Shown here piece by piece: positions 26,866 through 39,546 of a stretch of 64,000 bases of DNA. Within the stretch, counting starts at the first letter, position 1. Each line of letters begins with the position of its first letter. Under the pieces are notes generated by a model. It was not told the DNA's origin and ran no database searches. It saw nothing but the letters and a program-made list of their open reading frames with translations. The position numbers and the translations under genes are program-made. Origin of the DNA: Pontederia crassipes (Eukaryota; Streptophyta; Magnoliopsida; Commelinales; Pontederiaceae); the NCBI GenBank assembly GCA_030549335.1, contig CM060192.1:24308157-24372156 (forward strand), in the 5' to 3' direction.

Positions 26866-29800
26866 ATGGAATCTTATAGGTACCAGGCAGAGCATCTGGT
26901 TAGGGAGTACTTGTTAGCCGATCCATTTGTTTCTTATGCATCCGTATTTGCTGGAATTTTCATGAGCAAGCTGGTATTTCTCATCTATCGTACTTCTTCT
27001 CTTTTTACTTATGAATATGGGGTTTAAAATACAGATATCCTATTTTATGCAGTAGGATTTGTATCTTTCAGAAGAAACAAAAAAAACAGTAAGATTCCAA
27101 AAACAAAAAATTGATGGGGAAAATATAAAAGAAGAAAAGTGCAATGTAATGCAACATAAGGCACATTATACATAATGATCCTTCTATCCATTTGTTTGTA
27201 AGCCCAAGACGAGAGCAAATGGGAGAGCATCTGAACTGAGGTAGGAAGGCTCATTAAATCAAAATGAATTTCTTGCTCAGCTGATACATCCTAACAAAAA
27301 AACTAAAAGTATTGGCCACATATGGTTCCTTATTGTGTATTTGGTTTTTATTTGTTAATGTTATTGATATATTATTTAGACACGTGATAAAAGAAGCTAT
27401 ATTTGTATATAGGGGATTCAAGTTGGTGTTATCTTTTCTGACTGGGTGTTAATGTAAATGAAATAACTTCTTACTGCCTCTAACCTACCGTAGTTACGTA
27501 GTTGGCAATCGTTCTTACTTCTTATCTCTTGCATGTTTCATGCTTTCATAGTTGATAGATATTTCCCCGTGCAGTTTTCAGAGTTTTGAGGATTCAGAAA
27601 TTCTCCCTATTTATACTTTATTTCATTCATTGTTTAGTAGTGTTTTTCATTACAACTAATTCGAAGGAGAGAAACTTACCTTCTTGAGTATAGAGACCTC
27701 TGACTTAGCTTATTGAAGCTTTTAAAAAACTTACCTTTTGAACTCGTTCTCAGGGTATCTTTTAGTTATGCAGTTTTTTTCTTCTAAATCACTTATCTTG
27801 TTTTGAGATTAGTTAAAAATTATGGCAATCCTATGTTTTCTTTGAAGTTTATTGATGTGAAATGTTTGTTCCTGGCTTCCTGCAATTTTTTTGCTTGAGT
27901 TCTTAAATTTCAACGGCTTGTTGTCTTTTTGTTATCTAATATTACGCTTACTGCTTTGCTGTTTTCTTGATCAGATATACGATATCACTCATTTAGTTAG
28001 TCCTTTTTACTACAAAGACTATGCCTCTCTCACAAAGATGCAGCGAATTGAGTGGAACAATAGGTAACAAAGTGGAACTCATATTCTCTTTCCTCATGGA
28101 TTCTTACATGATTTTATCCAAACACTACAGGGGAATGTCCAGTGCCCATGCCATCTTTATCACGGCAATGTCATTGTACCTAGTATTCTTCTCAAATCTT
28201 TTTTCCGACGACATTGATGGGCTAATTACCATCCGAACTTCCAATCTCTCAACTTTCACATTGGGGGTAACAAATCATTTTCTCGTTAATTCTAGGAGAT
28301 CATTGTCATGTTACAACTCTAATTTTGATGAACATATGTTGTCAGGTCTCTGTTGGGTATTTTATGACAGACCTTGGGATGATATTTTGGCTCTATCCTT
28401 CTCTTGGCGGGATGGAATATGTAAGTGTTGATTTTAAAAAGCTTTGACTATATAGTTGTTTGAATCTTGTGTCACACTTTACATATACAATTTATAGGAA
28501 TAGAAAAAAAAAACTTAAATATTTTTCCAATCCTTCATCAACTTAGTCGCTGTAGATACTGTAGATAAAATATTTTCAATGTAACATCTTTCCCATCTAA
28601 ATAAGCAACCATTTCTTTGTCTCCAAACTCCGCTTATATTTTATAGCCGGTCCCAAACCCGGATAAAGGAGGAGGGTTGTGTTAGGCCCCAACAGCCAGC
28701 ATAAAATCCTGTCGAATCTTATGAACATGGATCAACGAATTCGTCGTATGATTCATGTAGCCGACCCCACCTAGTGGGATAAGGCTTTGTTGTTGTTGTT
28801 GTTCTTTGTCTCCAAATAGACCACAATATAGCAAAAGGTTCATTCCATCGTCGCCGGGGTACATATGTTTGAATGTTGAAATTTGGCCCACCATTCCGAA
28901 ATGATCTCTAGAAGTTGTTCGTAGAAGTCACATCAAGCCACGAGCATCGGGAACCCTGCCATACCAGTCTTGATACTGGGCATTCAAAAAATAAGTGGTT
29001 TGTCTTCCATTTCATGATTACATAGCACACAAGTTGTACTCGCATCTCGATCCCATCTTTGTCTGTAACATCGTGTAGGAAGTCGACCACGCCTTAACAA
29101 CCACCCAAAAATTTTATCTTTAGTGGCATACGAAGCACCCAAATCAGGCGGCAATCTTTACACAGCAAACAGTCACTAGTTGTATTTGTGCTATCCATGA
29201 TCTTGTGTATTAGATGAGCAATCATGCTCTTCCGATCCGTTTGATAAAATGGCATTGTGGGTATGTCCAATCTTACTATTGCTTATATTTCTTGAAATAA
29301 CAACTATTTGAGACATATGATGGTTAGACGATCTATATGAGCATTCCTTCTTGTCCAGGTTCTCCATCATATGCTATCTATAATTGCAATAGCCTACAGT
29401 ATTTTGTCTGGAGAAGGACAACTATATACTTACATGGTCCTTATCTCTGAGACAACTACTCCTGGGATAAACATGAGATGGTTCGTTTTACTTGCTCATC
29501 AAATTGTCTCTGCAGTTTCAGTTTTAACTTATACATCTAACATTTCTTTGTTCCTCTCTTTTGAAGGTTTCTTGATACTGCAGGAATGAAAAGATCTAAT
29601 GCATATCTAGTCAATGGTGTGGCTATTTTCTTCGCATGGCTTGTAAGTGCTACATTTCCTTAATATGATTGGAAACAATGAGCAAACTTGATTTAGGCCA
29701 GATAAGAAGTGCCAACTTTTCTTGTTGATCTTCTTAGAAAATCAAGCTTTTTACTATCATAACATTCTGGATGAAAGCTGTGTCAAACATTTTTTAATGA

Positions 29801-30401
29801 TTTATTGGTTTCTTAATTGATTTGAATGAAATTTCAACAATATTATAGATACCCATATCATGTGCACACATTCATTCCACGCCTTCGTTAAAAAAAGTTC
29901 ATATCATGCATTTTATTTTTCACAAATATTTGTTTTGCCTGATATGCATTTTATTGCCGTGTATATTACAATAATTTTATATCTATCGAATTATAATCTC
30001 TAAAGAAAGGAGACTTTTATTTATTAGAAAAGGTCACAGTGCCCACCACATATACAATTATTCTATGAATTTTCTTTCGTGCACCCAGATCCATGTGTAC
30101 TTGAAGGTTATCATCATTTTGCAGGTTGCAAGAATATTTTTATTCATCTACTTATTTTATCACATCTATTTGCACTGTGATCAGGTACCAAATTGTTCTT
30201 TTACTGCTTCCATCTATGGAAACTTTAACTAAGGCTTTTCAACTACGTCATCATATTCTTCACGTGTAACAGGTTCAGCAAATGCATCTATTTGGCTATC
30301 TCCTCACATTTGTGGTGCCCATAGCTTTGTTCATCATGAACATGATGTGGTTCGGAAAGATTTTAAAAGGGCTTAAAAAGACATTAGCCAAACGACAATG
30401 A
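26866..30401 (+). CDS. TLC domain-containing membrane protein, 264 aa, 8 coding exons
   Basis: Coding exons are 26866-26973, 27975-28063, 28131-28266, 28346-28420, 29359-29480, 29567-29642, 30125-30184 and 30273-30401; all introns are GT-AG and the joined length (795 nt) is in frame. The start is the first ATG after an acceptor at 26841 (MESYRYQAEHLVREYLLADP). The product is a complete TRAM-LAG1-CLN8 fold protein of the TMEM56/TLCD4 type. Hydrophobic helices lie near residues 20-36, 69-92, 112-130, 137-151, 188-218 and 228-250. The conserved pair His139-His140 (VLHHMLS), the SETTTPGINMRW loop and FLDTAGMKR are typical of plant homologues. Family members are ER or endomembrane proteins linked to lipid handling; the plant member's exact role is not established. 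It is not a ceramide synthase: no homeobox-like domain or Lag1p motif is visible. Intron 4 carries RTE and L1 debris. Likely functional. Confidence 0.93.
28628..28801 (+). mobile_element. 5'-truncated RTE-clade non-LTR retrotransposon in TLC intron 4
   Basis: The insert ends 'tagccgaccccacctagtgg' and 'gataaggctt' plus (TTG)n, the characteristic 3' end of plant RTE elements. It is flanked by a perfect 15-bp target duplication, TTCTTTGTCTCCAAA, at 28613-28627 and 28802-28816. It lies in the same orientation as the gene and only 174 bp survive. Confidence 0.9.
28870..29240 (-). pseudogene. L1-type LINE fragment (zf-RVT region) in TLC intron 4
   Basis: The minus strand at 28908-29090 encodes HLFFECPVSRLVWQG preceded by a Cys-containing stretch. 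This is the zinc-binding zf-RVT segment found after reverse transcriptase in plant L1 LINEs. Frames are broken (CxxC pattern split between frames), and no reverse transcriptase core is present. Confidence 0.7.
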
Positions 30402-30788
30402 AAGAGAAGCTACTGGATTTCATGTATAGTTGACCTGTGTATCTTCCCTGTACAAAATATGTTTACGGATCCCATAGGCAACGAAGAAAGGAAATTGAAA
30501 ACTAATTAGCAATGAGTTTCAAAGCTATAGAATGTTGTTACCCGTTTTCTCTCAGTGTACATTGAAAATCAACCTCCTCAAAAAAACCAAACATTGAAAA
30601 TCAATGTAAAAGTTTGTTTTATATCCTTTGATATGTTGGCACCCCTGTTCATGCTGATCAGATTCGTGGTACATGGACAAATGCACAATATATATTGGGG
30701 GAAATGAGTATATCTCTCATAATATAATAGATATGTGCATCTATTGTAAAAAAATCATTCAATATATTATATGCATACATTATATTTA
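30402..30788. other. TLC gene 3' flank
   Basis: Contains the presumed 3' UTR; no other gene. 30780-30788 (TTATATTTA) is the left target-site copy of the adjacent TIR element. Confidence 0.5.
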
Positions 30789-31030
30789 GGGTTAATTTCA
30801 TAAACTTTATCTGAGATATATTGATTTTTTGCATCTAATGTTGATATATATACTTTTTATGTTCTTAAATTTTATCGCAATTCTCACTTGTTCATCCCAT
30901 TAATTTTTTCGTTATTTTCAACTTTTTTATTTATGAAAATTTTTCATGTATTATCCTCTCTTTTAATATTTAAAAATAATAATAAATGCACCATACACAC
31001 AACTCCCTTTGGCAGCGGCCTCCCTTCTTC

Positions 31031-31100
31031 TAGCGGCAGAGGGAGTGGAGAGCATGGTGGATTGCTAGCGGCAGAGGGAGTGGAGAGCATGGTGGAAGGC
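31031..31100 (+). repeat. 35-bp tandem duplication
   Basis: The unit starting 'tagcggcagagggagtggag' and ending '..ggtgg' occurs twice head to tail inside the GC-rich arm of the TIR element. Confidence 0.9.
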
Positions 31101-31199
31101 GAGCATCTGAGTCACTGGTTTGGAGCACGGAGGAGTGTCATTTTCAAACAATATATGCCAATTTACGAATGATCTGTAAACCTTCAATATTTCAACTTC

Positions 31200-34100
31200 A
31201 ATTCAAAGCGTCCAAAAATTCACCCCATGACACATGTCGCGAGCGGGTCTTGGATGGCATCACAATACTTAATTCGATTGACAATTCGATAAGACTATCA
31301 TCGATGAAGGCTCATTCACATAAAATCGATCGTGGAAGCATGCAATTAATAAAGCCCAACATAGGATAATGACGATGGAAACAAATATACAATATTAAAA
31401 AAGGCCCAATAGCACAAAATAATATCAACATGTGGTTTAAGCCAAAAGACGTATAGCGAAAGCATAATTTCACAACATAAGAATAAGATGGGAGGCCCAA
31501 CAATAATAGAGTGCAACTTGAAGTCTATGATAACATAATGCATAAAATTCGAAATGAATAGTCCATGAACATGTGTACAATAAAGGAAGCATAACTATCT
31601 TGAAATAAAGTCCATGAAGCTCGATATGGTGGAAAGCCCACTACAGTACATGACTCAAACTTATCGAAATACATCCACAATCCAAAGCTCATTGCTATTA
31701 ATATAAAGATACAAGATAATAGTATAAAAAGGGAATCATGACCATTATGACCACCATGTGAAACCTGCCTATCATGAGCATGCCATCGATCCTAATCACT
31801 CCTGCAAGCCTACATGAACCCAGATGAAGGAGAGGCCCACCTCCCCATTAGTTGTAAGGACCAAAAATAAGCAATTTAATAACGCATAAAACATAAGAAT
31901 GATAACAATAAACCATAAGAGCAGCAATAGAACTTCTACAACAATTCACAACAATATGATATGTTTCCATATATGTTATATCTTTTAATGCACAATTATC
32001 CATATCTATAGTGGTTAAGAACATCCATTTGCATTCATACTTTAATGCACAATAATTTCAAGATATCAATATGTTTTTGCCACTTAATTAATTATCTTGC
32101 TTAGGTTCTCAAACAATTTTTAGTGAACCATTATTCATCGATTGAAGTCATGGGTCGGCCAAGTCATGGGTCTCACTAGCACCCAAAATGGACACCCTCA
32201 AGGGCATGCCATTCCCATTGCCCTCTTCAACCGGGCACACAGAATAAAACATATGGACCATGTCCATCTAGCAAGGGTCAAGTACTTAACCTCAACGTTC
32301 CTTTTACTCCTATGGTTTAGCATGCAAATCAGATTCTAAGTGAGTCAATCATTCACATGGAAATCATATCAACAAATGAACCAACATGGCATATATAGCA
32401 TAATTTAGCATCAATTAGCAAACAATCGATAAAGAATCGTTGAATTTAAACTTTAAAACAAAGCATTTCGGCTCAGCGCCGACTAAACGGTCGACCTTCC
32501 TCGATCCATTATACAATCAGTAGAAGGAAAATTTTGATGGAATGACCCATCCAATGGACCCAAGACTCGAAAGGAGAATTCAGAGTCTTCCAGCCTATGG
32601 TCGATCAAACTATGACTATTGATTAGTCAACCAAAGGCTCCACTAGAAACTTCCGACCATCATTTTGCCTAAGGAGAGGTCAACCATTTCACTCAACTAG
32701 TTGACCTTTATGCAGGTAAAAATTCACCCGCTAAGCTCGATGGTTGGGAAAACCCGACCAGTCGTTCGTTCAGTCGATCGGACTATGATTGAAAATCATG
32801 AAATCGACCATTCTAAGTTTTCATCTACAAAAACAATCAGTCCTAAGATCATTCTATGCCTATCTTACATGTTCCATGTATTTAGGGTTATAAGCATGAA
32901 TAAATTCAGTAAAACAAAGACATATTTCATTTAACACATAACATTCTTAAACCCTTGATGAACTTCCACATTTCATATTAAATCCATAACCAATTGTAAG
33001 CAAGAATGACGAAAATAATGATGAAATCCAATCCAAAGAAGACAATCACATTCTCATTCTAAGAATGACTAGAATGAGATGGAAATTGGGTTCACCCTAT
33101 TTACATACTTATTTCAAATGGTGGATAGATTCGACACCCTATCGGTTTAAAACCCCTAACTCGCTCTATAAGTCGTTAAATTGACTAATTATAATTTATT
33201 TTCAAATTAAAGCCCTAGGAAAATAACATATAACTATCTCATGTTTTATTTTTTTGCCATTTACTCTCATATATTCTTACAAGAATCATGAGCTACACAT
33301 GTTGAACAATTTGACAATTGAACATTAAAACATTAATAACTTACCATAGGCATCCCCTTTTTGAGATGAATCCAAGCTTTATAGAAAGATGACCTAATCA
33401 CCTATTTGTTCCTTGAATTTCATTCTCACATTAGCTAAGTATCAATTTTGGTGAATTTTCAAAATCTGTCACACCTGAGACAGTTTGATAGTGAGTAGAT
33501 TCTTTGACTCTCAGTACGTAGCTCCAATTGAGTTGAATCCAAAACCTTTAGAAACTAGACTTCTAAATTCAACCATATATTATGCACGATTTTTGGACAA
33601 CGGTAATGCACTCAAATGCATTTCAACATGACATACTAAATTTGGACAGATTATGGATGAACATGACTCTAATCTTAGGAACTTCTAATTATCATATTAT
33701 CTCAACTATCAATAAGTGACCACATGCTCAATAACAATTAGGGCATAACAATCGTGAGGACAATCCATATATTAACTATCCATTTATGCAACATTAAGCC
33801 AATAAATGAAACAAAACTTCCAATCCATGGACCAGATGGGTTGGAAGAGGGTTCATCTTTACATACCTAGGGTTTTGATCAAAACTCAAAACCATTTTGA
33901 TCCATTCCTCCTCTTCTTCTCAGCTCTTCTTCATCTTTAATGAAGTTCTCTCCTCAGCTTGGCACCTCTTGATCAACTCCTCCTCCTTGATTAGCTCCTA
34001 TGCACCATGGTGAAGGCTTTTAGGGCAAAAGGGAAGAAGATGGCTGCTGGTTAAGGGAGGAAATGGGGAGATGGGAAGAGGTTTGAAGGGTTTGGGGATA

Positions 34101-34351
34101 TTATTCTAACATTTTTTAAAGTTCAAAATGCCCTCTAACTACCCCCTCTTTTGACGGTAGTATAGTCCATCGATTTACCTTTTGCCTAAGGACATCAATG
34201 CCCATAATATGCTTTTGCTTTTAAGGTATTTTAGTCCATCTATTAAATCAGGGTTTTTGGCCTTTATATTATTTTTCTCTTTTGCCAAAAGACTTAATTT
34301 GCCCTTCAACATAAGGGAATTTTTGTGCATTTCAATTTTCTAGGTTTTACA
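31200..34351 (-). mobile_element. Solo LTR of a del/Tekay-like gypsy element
   Basis: On the minus strand it begins TGTAAAACC at 34351. It parallels LTR 20379-23229: 'aaaattcaccccatgacacatg' versus 'gaaattcgtcccatggcacgtg' at one end, 'gaacccagatgaaggagaggcccacctcc' in the middle, and 'ccattcctcctcttcttctc' plus 'gaag..gggaggaaatggggag' near the other end. No internal region adjoins either side, so it is a solo LTR. The left border is approximate and I could not identify a convincing target duplication. Short frames inside (31312-32934) are chance. Confidence 0.6.
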
Positions 34352-35640
34352 ATATACACTGAGTTTGTAAAGTTTTGAAGAATCAAATCAAGGCACACAA
34401 AGTTTTAAAACATTAATACCTGCGTTGCATGATACTGCAGGCACCTTACAATCTCAGGTACGCATTCCGATAAGAGATTCTCGATGTCACGACTGAGGTG
34501 GTGGAGTTGTTGTGCGTCCTAGAAGGAATAAGCAACACAACTAGAGATGACAATATCCCCCGCCCCATTGGGCCCCAAACTTGTGCTCGATAATTTTTTA
34601 AATATGATCTATTAGACATCAAAACTACTAAATTCAACCATCCAATATTTTATATAAATATCATATCAAATCCTAAATTCATTTTCTTTTCTTCTAACTC
34701 ATCTACCTCCTTTTCCTCCTAACCCCTCACTCACTCTCTCTTCAACATCCCCTCCAAGATGGCCGGCCGATGTAGCCAGCCACCTACGCATGGGAGGGTG
34801 GCGGCCCTCTCTCCCTTCATGAGTAGAGGGGACAGTCACCCTCTGTGAAGGCCAAAAAAGGAAGGGACCGTGCAAAGAGGGATCATTTGTCTTGGCGGCC
34901 ATGATAGAGGCAACGACGATGCGCTCTACAAAAGGGCGGCGGTGACGCGCTCTGTAGAAGGGTGGCGGTGACGCTCGATGGAGGAGGAGGGGTGATGGCT
35001 TCAACTTTCATGTCTAAGCCCTCGCACCAGCGAGGAGGGCTGCAATATCATCATGAAGGAGGAGGTGACGATAACGCATGGGGCGGCAGTGACAATAGAT
35101 GGAGGAGGGGTGGCGGCACTCAGAACGGGGCGGCAGTGATGATCGATGGAGGAGAAGGCCCTTGCCGACGATGGATAGATGCAGGAGGAGGGTGACAGAT
35201 CATGACAATGGTCGGATGCGTGATTCAATGACCTTCCTGACGACCGTCCACCTCAGTGCGAAGTGCACAGAGGTCTACCTCTGCCTCTGTGCATAGTGGA
35301 GCCTCATAGTTCTTTTTTCTATTTTTCATGTAATAAGAAAATTATTAGTCTTAACATTCTAATTTTTTGAAGATTATGATGTAGAACTTATAACCATGAT
35401 TTATTTGTGCTATGGTTGTATAAATATCATGTAAATATTAAATAATATTTATTTTTTTCATACTTTTAGCTAAAAAGATTAAAATCAACCTGCACTCTTA
35501 CCTCCTAGCGATGGGCCATGACTTCCATGACTGCCCGTGGAAGGCGGTGATGCCTTCTAGCACCCTTGGCCATGCAGAGAGCAAGGGGGCCAAGGCCGAC
35601 CTGCACGTGCCGACCTCTGGCCGTAGGGAAGGGAGTAGAG
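34352..35640. other. GC-rich non-coding interior of the TIR element
   Basis: Rich in 'ggcggtgac' and 'gatggaggagg' phrases at 34900-35200. Open frames on both strands (34699-35296) overlap each other and come from high GC content. No domain is recognisable. Confidence 0.5.
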
Positions 35641-35901
35641 TCATCTCTTTTTAAAAAATATTTCATTTTTTGTATTATTTATTTTTATTTTATTTTATTT
35701 TATACATGAGAAACGGATAATACATGAAAATAATAATTTGACGAATGGACTCAAGTAAAAAACATGATAAAATTTTAAAAACAGCATATGGTAAATTCAT
35801 ACAAATGCGAAAAATCAATATATTTATGAAATTAACTATTCTATTTATGATTTAAGTTATAACAATGTAAATCTGCATTGTATACTTTTTTCGCGTGCGT
35901 G

Positions 35902-36559
35902 TGTCACGGGGCGTTTCCTATGACACGAAGCGTGAAGCCTCGCGGCACCAATGTCGCTCAACTTATAGCCCTCGGTCGCTCAGCGCCAAAAACATGGAAC
36001 ACATGTAGCCACCCCGCACTGCGTAATATTGCGGAGTACTAAGTTATCCGCCCTTAGGGCATTTATCTTGTAAGACCTCCTTATGAATGGTCAAATAGGT
36101 GACGTTCCCGTAGGGTACGCCTTTTGCATCTTCAATATGTAATAAGACTCCTATACCTACGGTACACTGGGAGGAGTTCACTAGTGCCTTCTGAGGCCCA
36201 ATTGTATGTTATGTTTCATCATATTTAATACAAGTAAGCTTTCCTTTAATTCTAGTGTCATGGCCTTGAGCGTGGGGTGGCAATCCACATCGGTGTCCCT
36301 TCGTGGCGTCCCGTGGTCCCTTCGTCGCTCCTTCGGACTTTAAGCGCCTGCATTAGTGCCGCAATGCGCTAATGCCACGGTCTCGTGACGAGTAGTCCAA
36401 CACTCTAGTCATGTCCGTGATTGAATGCCTATAAGAGCGACTCTCGGCATAGTCGTCTCGACCATAAAACTTCCACTGCAAACTCAAAATAGGCTTGGCT
36501 AGGTGCCTATCCGCCTAGTCGCCGCACGTGATCTAGTGTCCGAGAATGACCCCGTGACA
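35902..36559 (+). repeat. 5' LTR of the LARD/TR-GAG element
   Basis: TGTCACGG...CCGTGACA, 658 bp, very similar to 39547-40213. Confidence 0.9.
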
Positions 36560-36561
36560 AG

Positions 36562-36573
36562 TGGTATCAGAGC
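36562..36573 (+). other. Primer-binding site, tRNA-iMet
   Basis: TGGTATCAGAGC, an exact match to the complement of the 3' end of initiator tRNA-Met, 2 bp after the LTR. Confidence 0.9.
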
Positions 36574-38069
36574 AGTTCTTCCTGCTCGGATTACCCAGCG
36601 ACGATGACTCGCTTGTGTCGTCACAACGTGCCCTGGCGCAGGAAATGTGCTTCCGCTCAAATACGTCACGCCCAGGCGCACTGGTACCATGGTCTTTGAT
36701 CGTGGATGCCAACGAGGAATGCATGGCAAGCTTCCTCGCCGCACGCCCAGTCGTGCCCCGTAGCATGTTCCTCATACATCCGTGTCGTATCAAGGAATGT
36801 TCGTCATGCATCATGATGGCGGACTGATCGCCCCGCCTAACCGGGATGGTCATGCGTCGCTCACTCGAGTAGATCAACCACCCTAGGTATATAGTCGGGA
36901 ATCTTGAAGTGTCGCGCTGCGTCAAAGAGTGGCCATATGCTCCGCATGATGATCTTGCGCTGCTCATATCATGAGATCTCTTACACAAACATGGTGTAAC
37001 TCGGAGGACCCGTGTCACATTCAGGACTGTCGGTCATGCACTATCATGACGCCCTGGCGCTGCTCGGTATTTCGTGACGTCGCATCGCATGCCTAGTCAT
37101 GCAACGTGAAGTGCCCAACCGCTTCACGGGAGAAGTTGGCTTAGAGACAAACATCAAGGTTCATGGTCCTGTTTCGGCTAAGGAATATCATTCCTTCGGC
37201 CAAGGAGCATCAATCGCAAGCATCTTGTCGTGCCGCAGCATCGCTTGCCACGCCACGATGACTTTCAAGAATAGAGCAAAGCGTTGATTACTTACAAACA
37301 CTCGCGGACGAGCTGTCAGCCTTGCCTGCCTCGTCAAGTGTCGCCCCGCAAGCGGTGCGATGTCATCCATCGAGGAGTGGGACGATCGCCAACACAAATC
37401 GATGCCTCAACGCAGCGACCAATTTGACAAATGGTCTGAGCGTCGAGCATCAACGAACATTGGCATGCTGTTGTCAAGCGTTCCTCTGCCAACCGAAGGA
37501 AGGAGTGCCCTTTCCTCTCGGACAACGCCTCGAGCAATCGAAGCGGCCTCCAAGGATCGCAATCCAAATGTTTCGAAGGACACACTAGCGATGTCATCTC
37601 TTCGAATGGAGATGGAGGTGATGTTGGGAGCTCATGCCATGAGTTCACCAACCGCAATCCGCTTACCCAAGCGGAGCATCTTCACAAACATCCCCATGGT
37701 TCGTTGAAGATCCGGAACGGCTATTCTTCCACAAGGGTCAGCCGCTCGGTGGACAAGTATGTCAAAGGTGCATGATCCTTGCCGACAAGCACAACGGCAT
37801 TACTTTGTCCAAGTTGCGGACGGACGAGCATCTAAGGTGCATCCTCTTTGTGAACGAGCACAACGATCTCGCCCCGTCCATACCCCAAGGGTGTTTCCTA
37901 AGCTTCAAAGGAGGTCCCAGGATCGGAAGAAGACATATCCCAAGAACCATACAAGATGTGGCAAACTCAGGATGGCGTTGCCATCGCGACAATGTGGAAT
38001 GTGGCAAACATGCATCCCATTGAAACATGGGACAGAGGAAGTGACAGTTCATCAATTATGCAAGCCCTG

Positions 38070-38517
38070 GCAAGTTGGGACTGGAGGTCAAGATCGCTTT
38101 GTTCAGCATCGGCCAGATGGGCATATTGAAGGAGGAAGTGAAAAGAATCACCGAGCTCCGCCTACAGTGTTCCCAAGAGGATGAAGACCCAATGTTGGTG
38201 CTCTTCAAACAGAGAGGTTAGAAGCTTTGGACTAGGAAGGAGTTGGAATGACAGGATCGCACAATCTCCACTCACTAGTCATCGCTGCCAAGTCAATCGT
38301 GACAAGTGCCATACCACCAAAGCCCTTGGGCAAGGGCAATGGTGGGAGAGAGAAGCTCAAGCGCAAGGAGGAAGCTACTTATGCCAAGGACAATGATCGT
38401 CCATCGATGCAGGAGAATCGAGTCGAACCACAGGCACATGTGGGGAGACTCCCGTCGTCGTTCACTATAGCGACTGGGAGTGGACAAGGTGCAGAATGTT
38501 ATATCAAAGAACCTTAG
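38070..38517 (+). pseudogene. Weak gag-like coding remnant in the LARD/TR-GAG element
   Basis: One frame reads ILKEEVKRITELRLQCSQED and, after a frame change at 38248, HNLHSLVIAAKSIV and KPLGKGNGGREKLKRKEEA. A coiled-coil-like stretch followed by a 'a..aA..lv' helix and a basic Gly/Lys linker resembles the organisation of gag proteins of some gypsy-derived TR-GAG elements. The remainder is disrupted. The assignment rests on pattern only and could be wrong. Confidence 0.3.
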
Positions 38518-39095
38518 TCCACTGCAAATCGTCGAGATGTCTCATGTCCACCAAGGGGAAGGTGGAGCCGCTCTCAATACTTGACGGACGAAGGACCCAA
38601 CGTCTGCAACTTGGAGACAGTGAGTTGAACCATAAGGGAACGTGGGGAGACTCTCATCGCCCACTATGGCGACATGAACGGACAAGACATGAATTGTTAC
38701 ATCAAAGAACCTTGTCCTACCTCCGAACTGCCGAAGCATCAGGTGATCACCAAGGAGGAGGTGGTCCCGCACTCTTCACTCGGTAGAGAAATGGAAGACT
38801 CTACGTTGCAACCACTTGCAACATAGAGATGGAGAGTCAAGCCCACAAAGAGACCTGAAGCGTCCCGAAGCATCTGTGGGATGACTCTCGTCGCTCATCA
38901 TAGCGACTCAAAGCACCCGAAGCTGATAAGTTGTAAATGTCGTCATCAAAGAGCTTGTGCTGTTTCAAACCGTCGAAATTCAAGAACGATCATCGAGGGT
39001 GAGATGGTCCCGTACTTTGCATTCGACGGAAGGGAGACCTTATGTTGCGGCCACCCGCAACATGAAGACATCGAGTCAAGTCATGCAGGTCGAAT
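38434..39095 (+). repeat. Three imperfect tandem units (about 200-235 bp)
   Basis: Units start with 'tgtggggagactc.cgtcg...cactatagcgac' at about 38441, 38643 and 38877. Each continues with 'tatatcaaagaacctt', then 'ggtg.agatggtcccg.actt', then 'ttgcaaccacttgcaacat' in diverged forms. Confidence 0.75.
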
Positions 39096-39546
39096 GGCGA
39101 GACTCTTCATCGTGTTCTACACGACCCTGAGACAACTCTTCTCCGCGCTATTCCTGAAGGCATACAAGAGTTGTTTCACCCCCAAAGAAGCCAAACCACA
39201 CAAGTTGACGCTGCGCAAGTCGAAGTGAAGCGAAGCCAACAGAGGCTTGATGGACGGATAGTTGCTTGATGAAGTCAGATCGCACATGGCGGACTCCACT
39301 GGCATTGCACAAGTGATGACCCCGGATTGGACGAAGGATCAGCGAGCGAAGCAGGCCTGAGGGAGGAGTCCTCAACGAGACCCTCAAGGAGCGGGCATTC
39401 CTGACGTTGCGTGATGCTGGTGAAGTCGAAGTCAAGGAAAAGAAGGCAGAATTGAACGAGACAAGCGAAGTCAAGACCGAAGACGAAGGCCCCGAGGATG
39501 CCCGGACAACGGCGTCGGGGGCGTCGCCGACTTTGGTGGGGGAGAA

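Larger units (their letters stand above)
30789..35838. mobile_element. Candidate Mutator-like (long-TIR) element enclosing a solo LTR
   Basis: About 200 bp at 30789-31000 ('gggttaatttcataaac...tatattgattttttgcat...ttcatgtattatcc') recur inverted at about 35640-35838 ('atgcgaaaaatcaatatatttatgaaattaac'). Flanking 9-mers TTATATTTA (30780-30788) and TTCTATTTA (35839-35847) agree at 8 of 9 positions, fitting the 9-bp duplication of Mutator-like elements. The interior next to each TIR is GC-rich and without a recognisable gene (31010-31140, 34690-35640), as in other non-autonomous members. A gypsy solo LTR of about 3.15 kb fills the middle. Confidence 0.6.

Noticed and set aside
28021-28431. 136-codon continuous frame starting at an ATG inside the TLC gene
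   Set aside because: It reads through intron 2 and out of the conserved frame; splicing gives the family protein.
34699-35296. Overlapping open frames in the 34.7-35.3 kb GC-rich block
   Set aside because: Frames on both strands overlap fully and are made of 'ggcggtgac' repeats; no signature.
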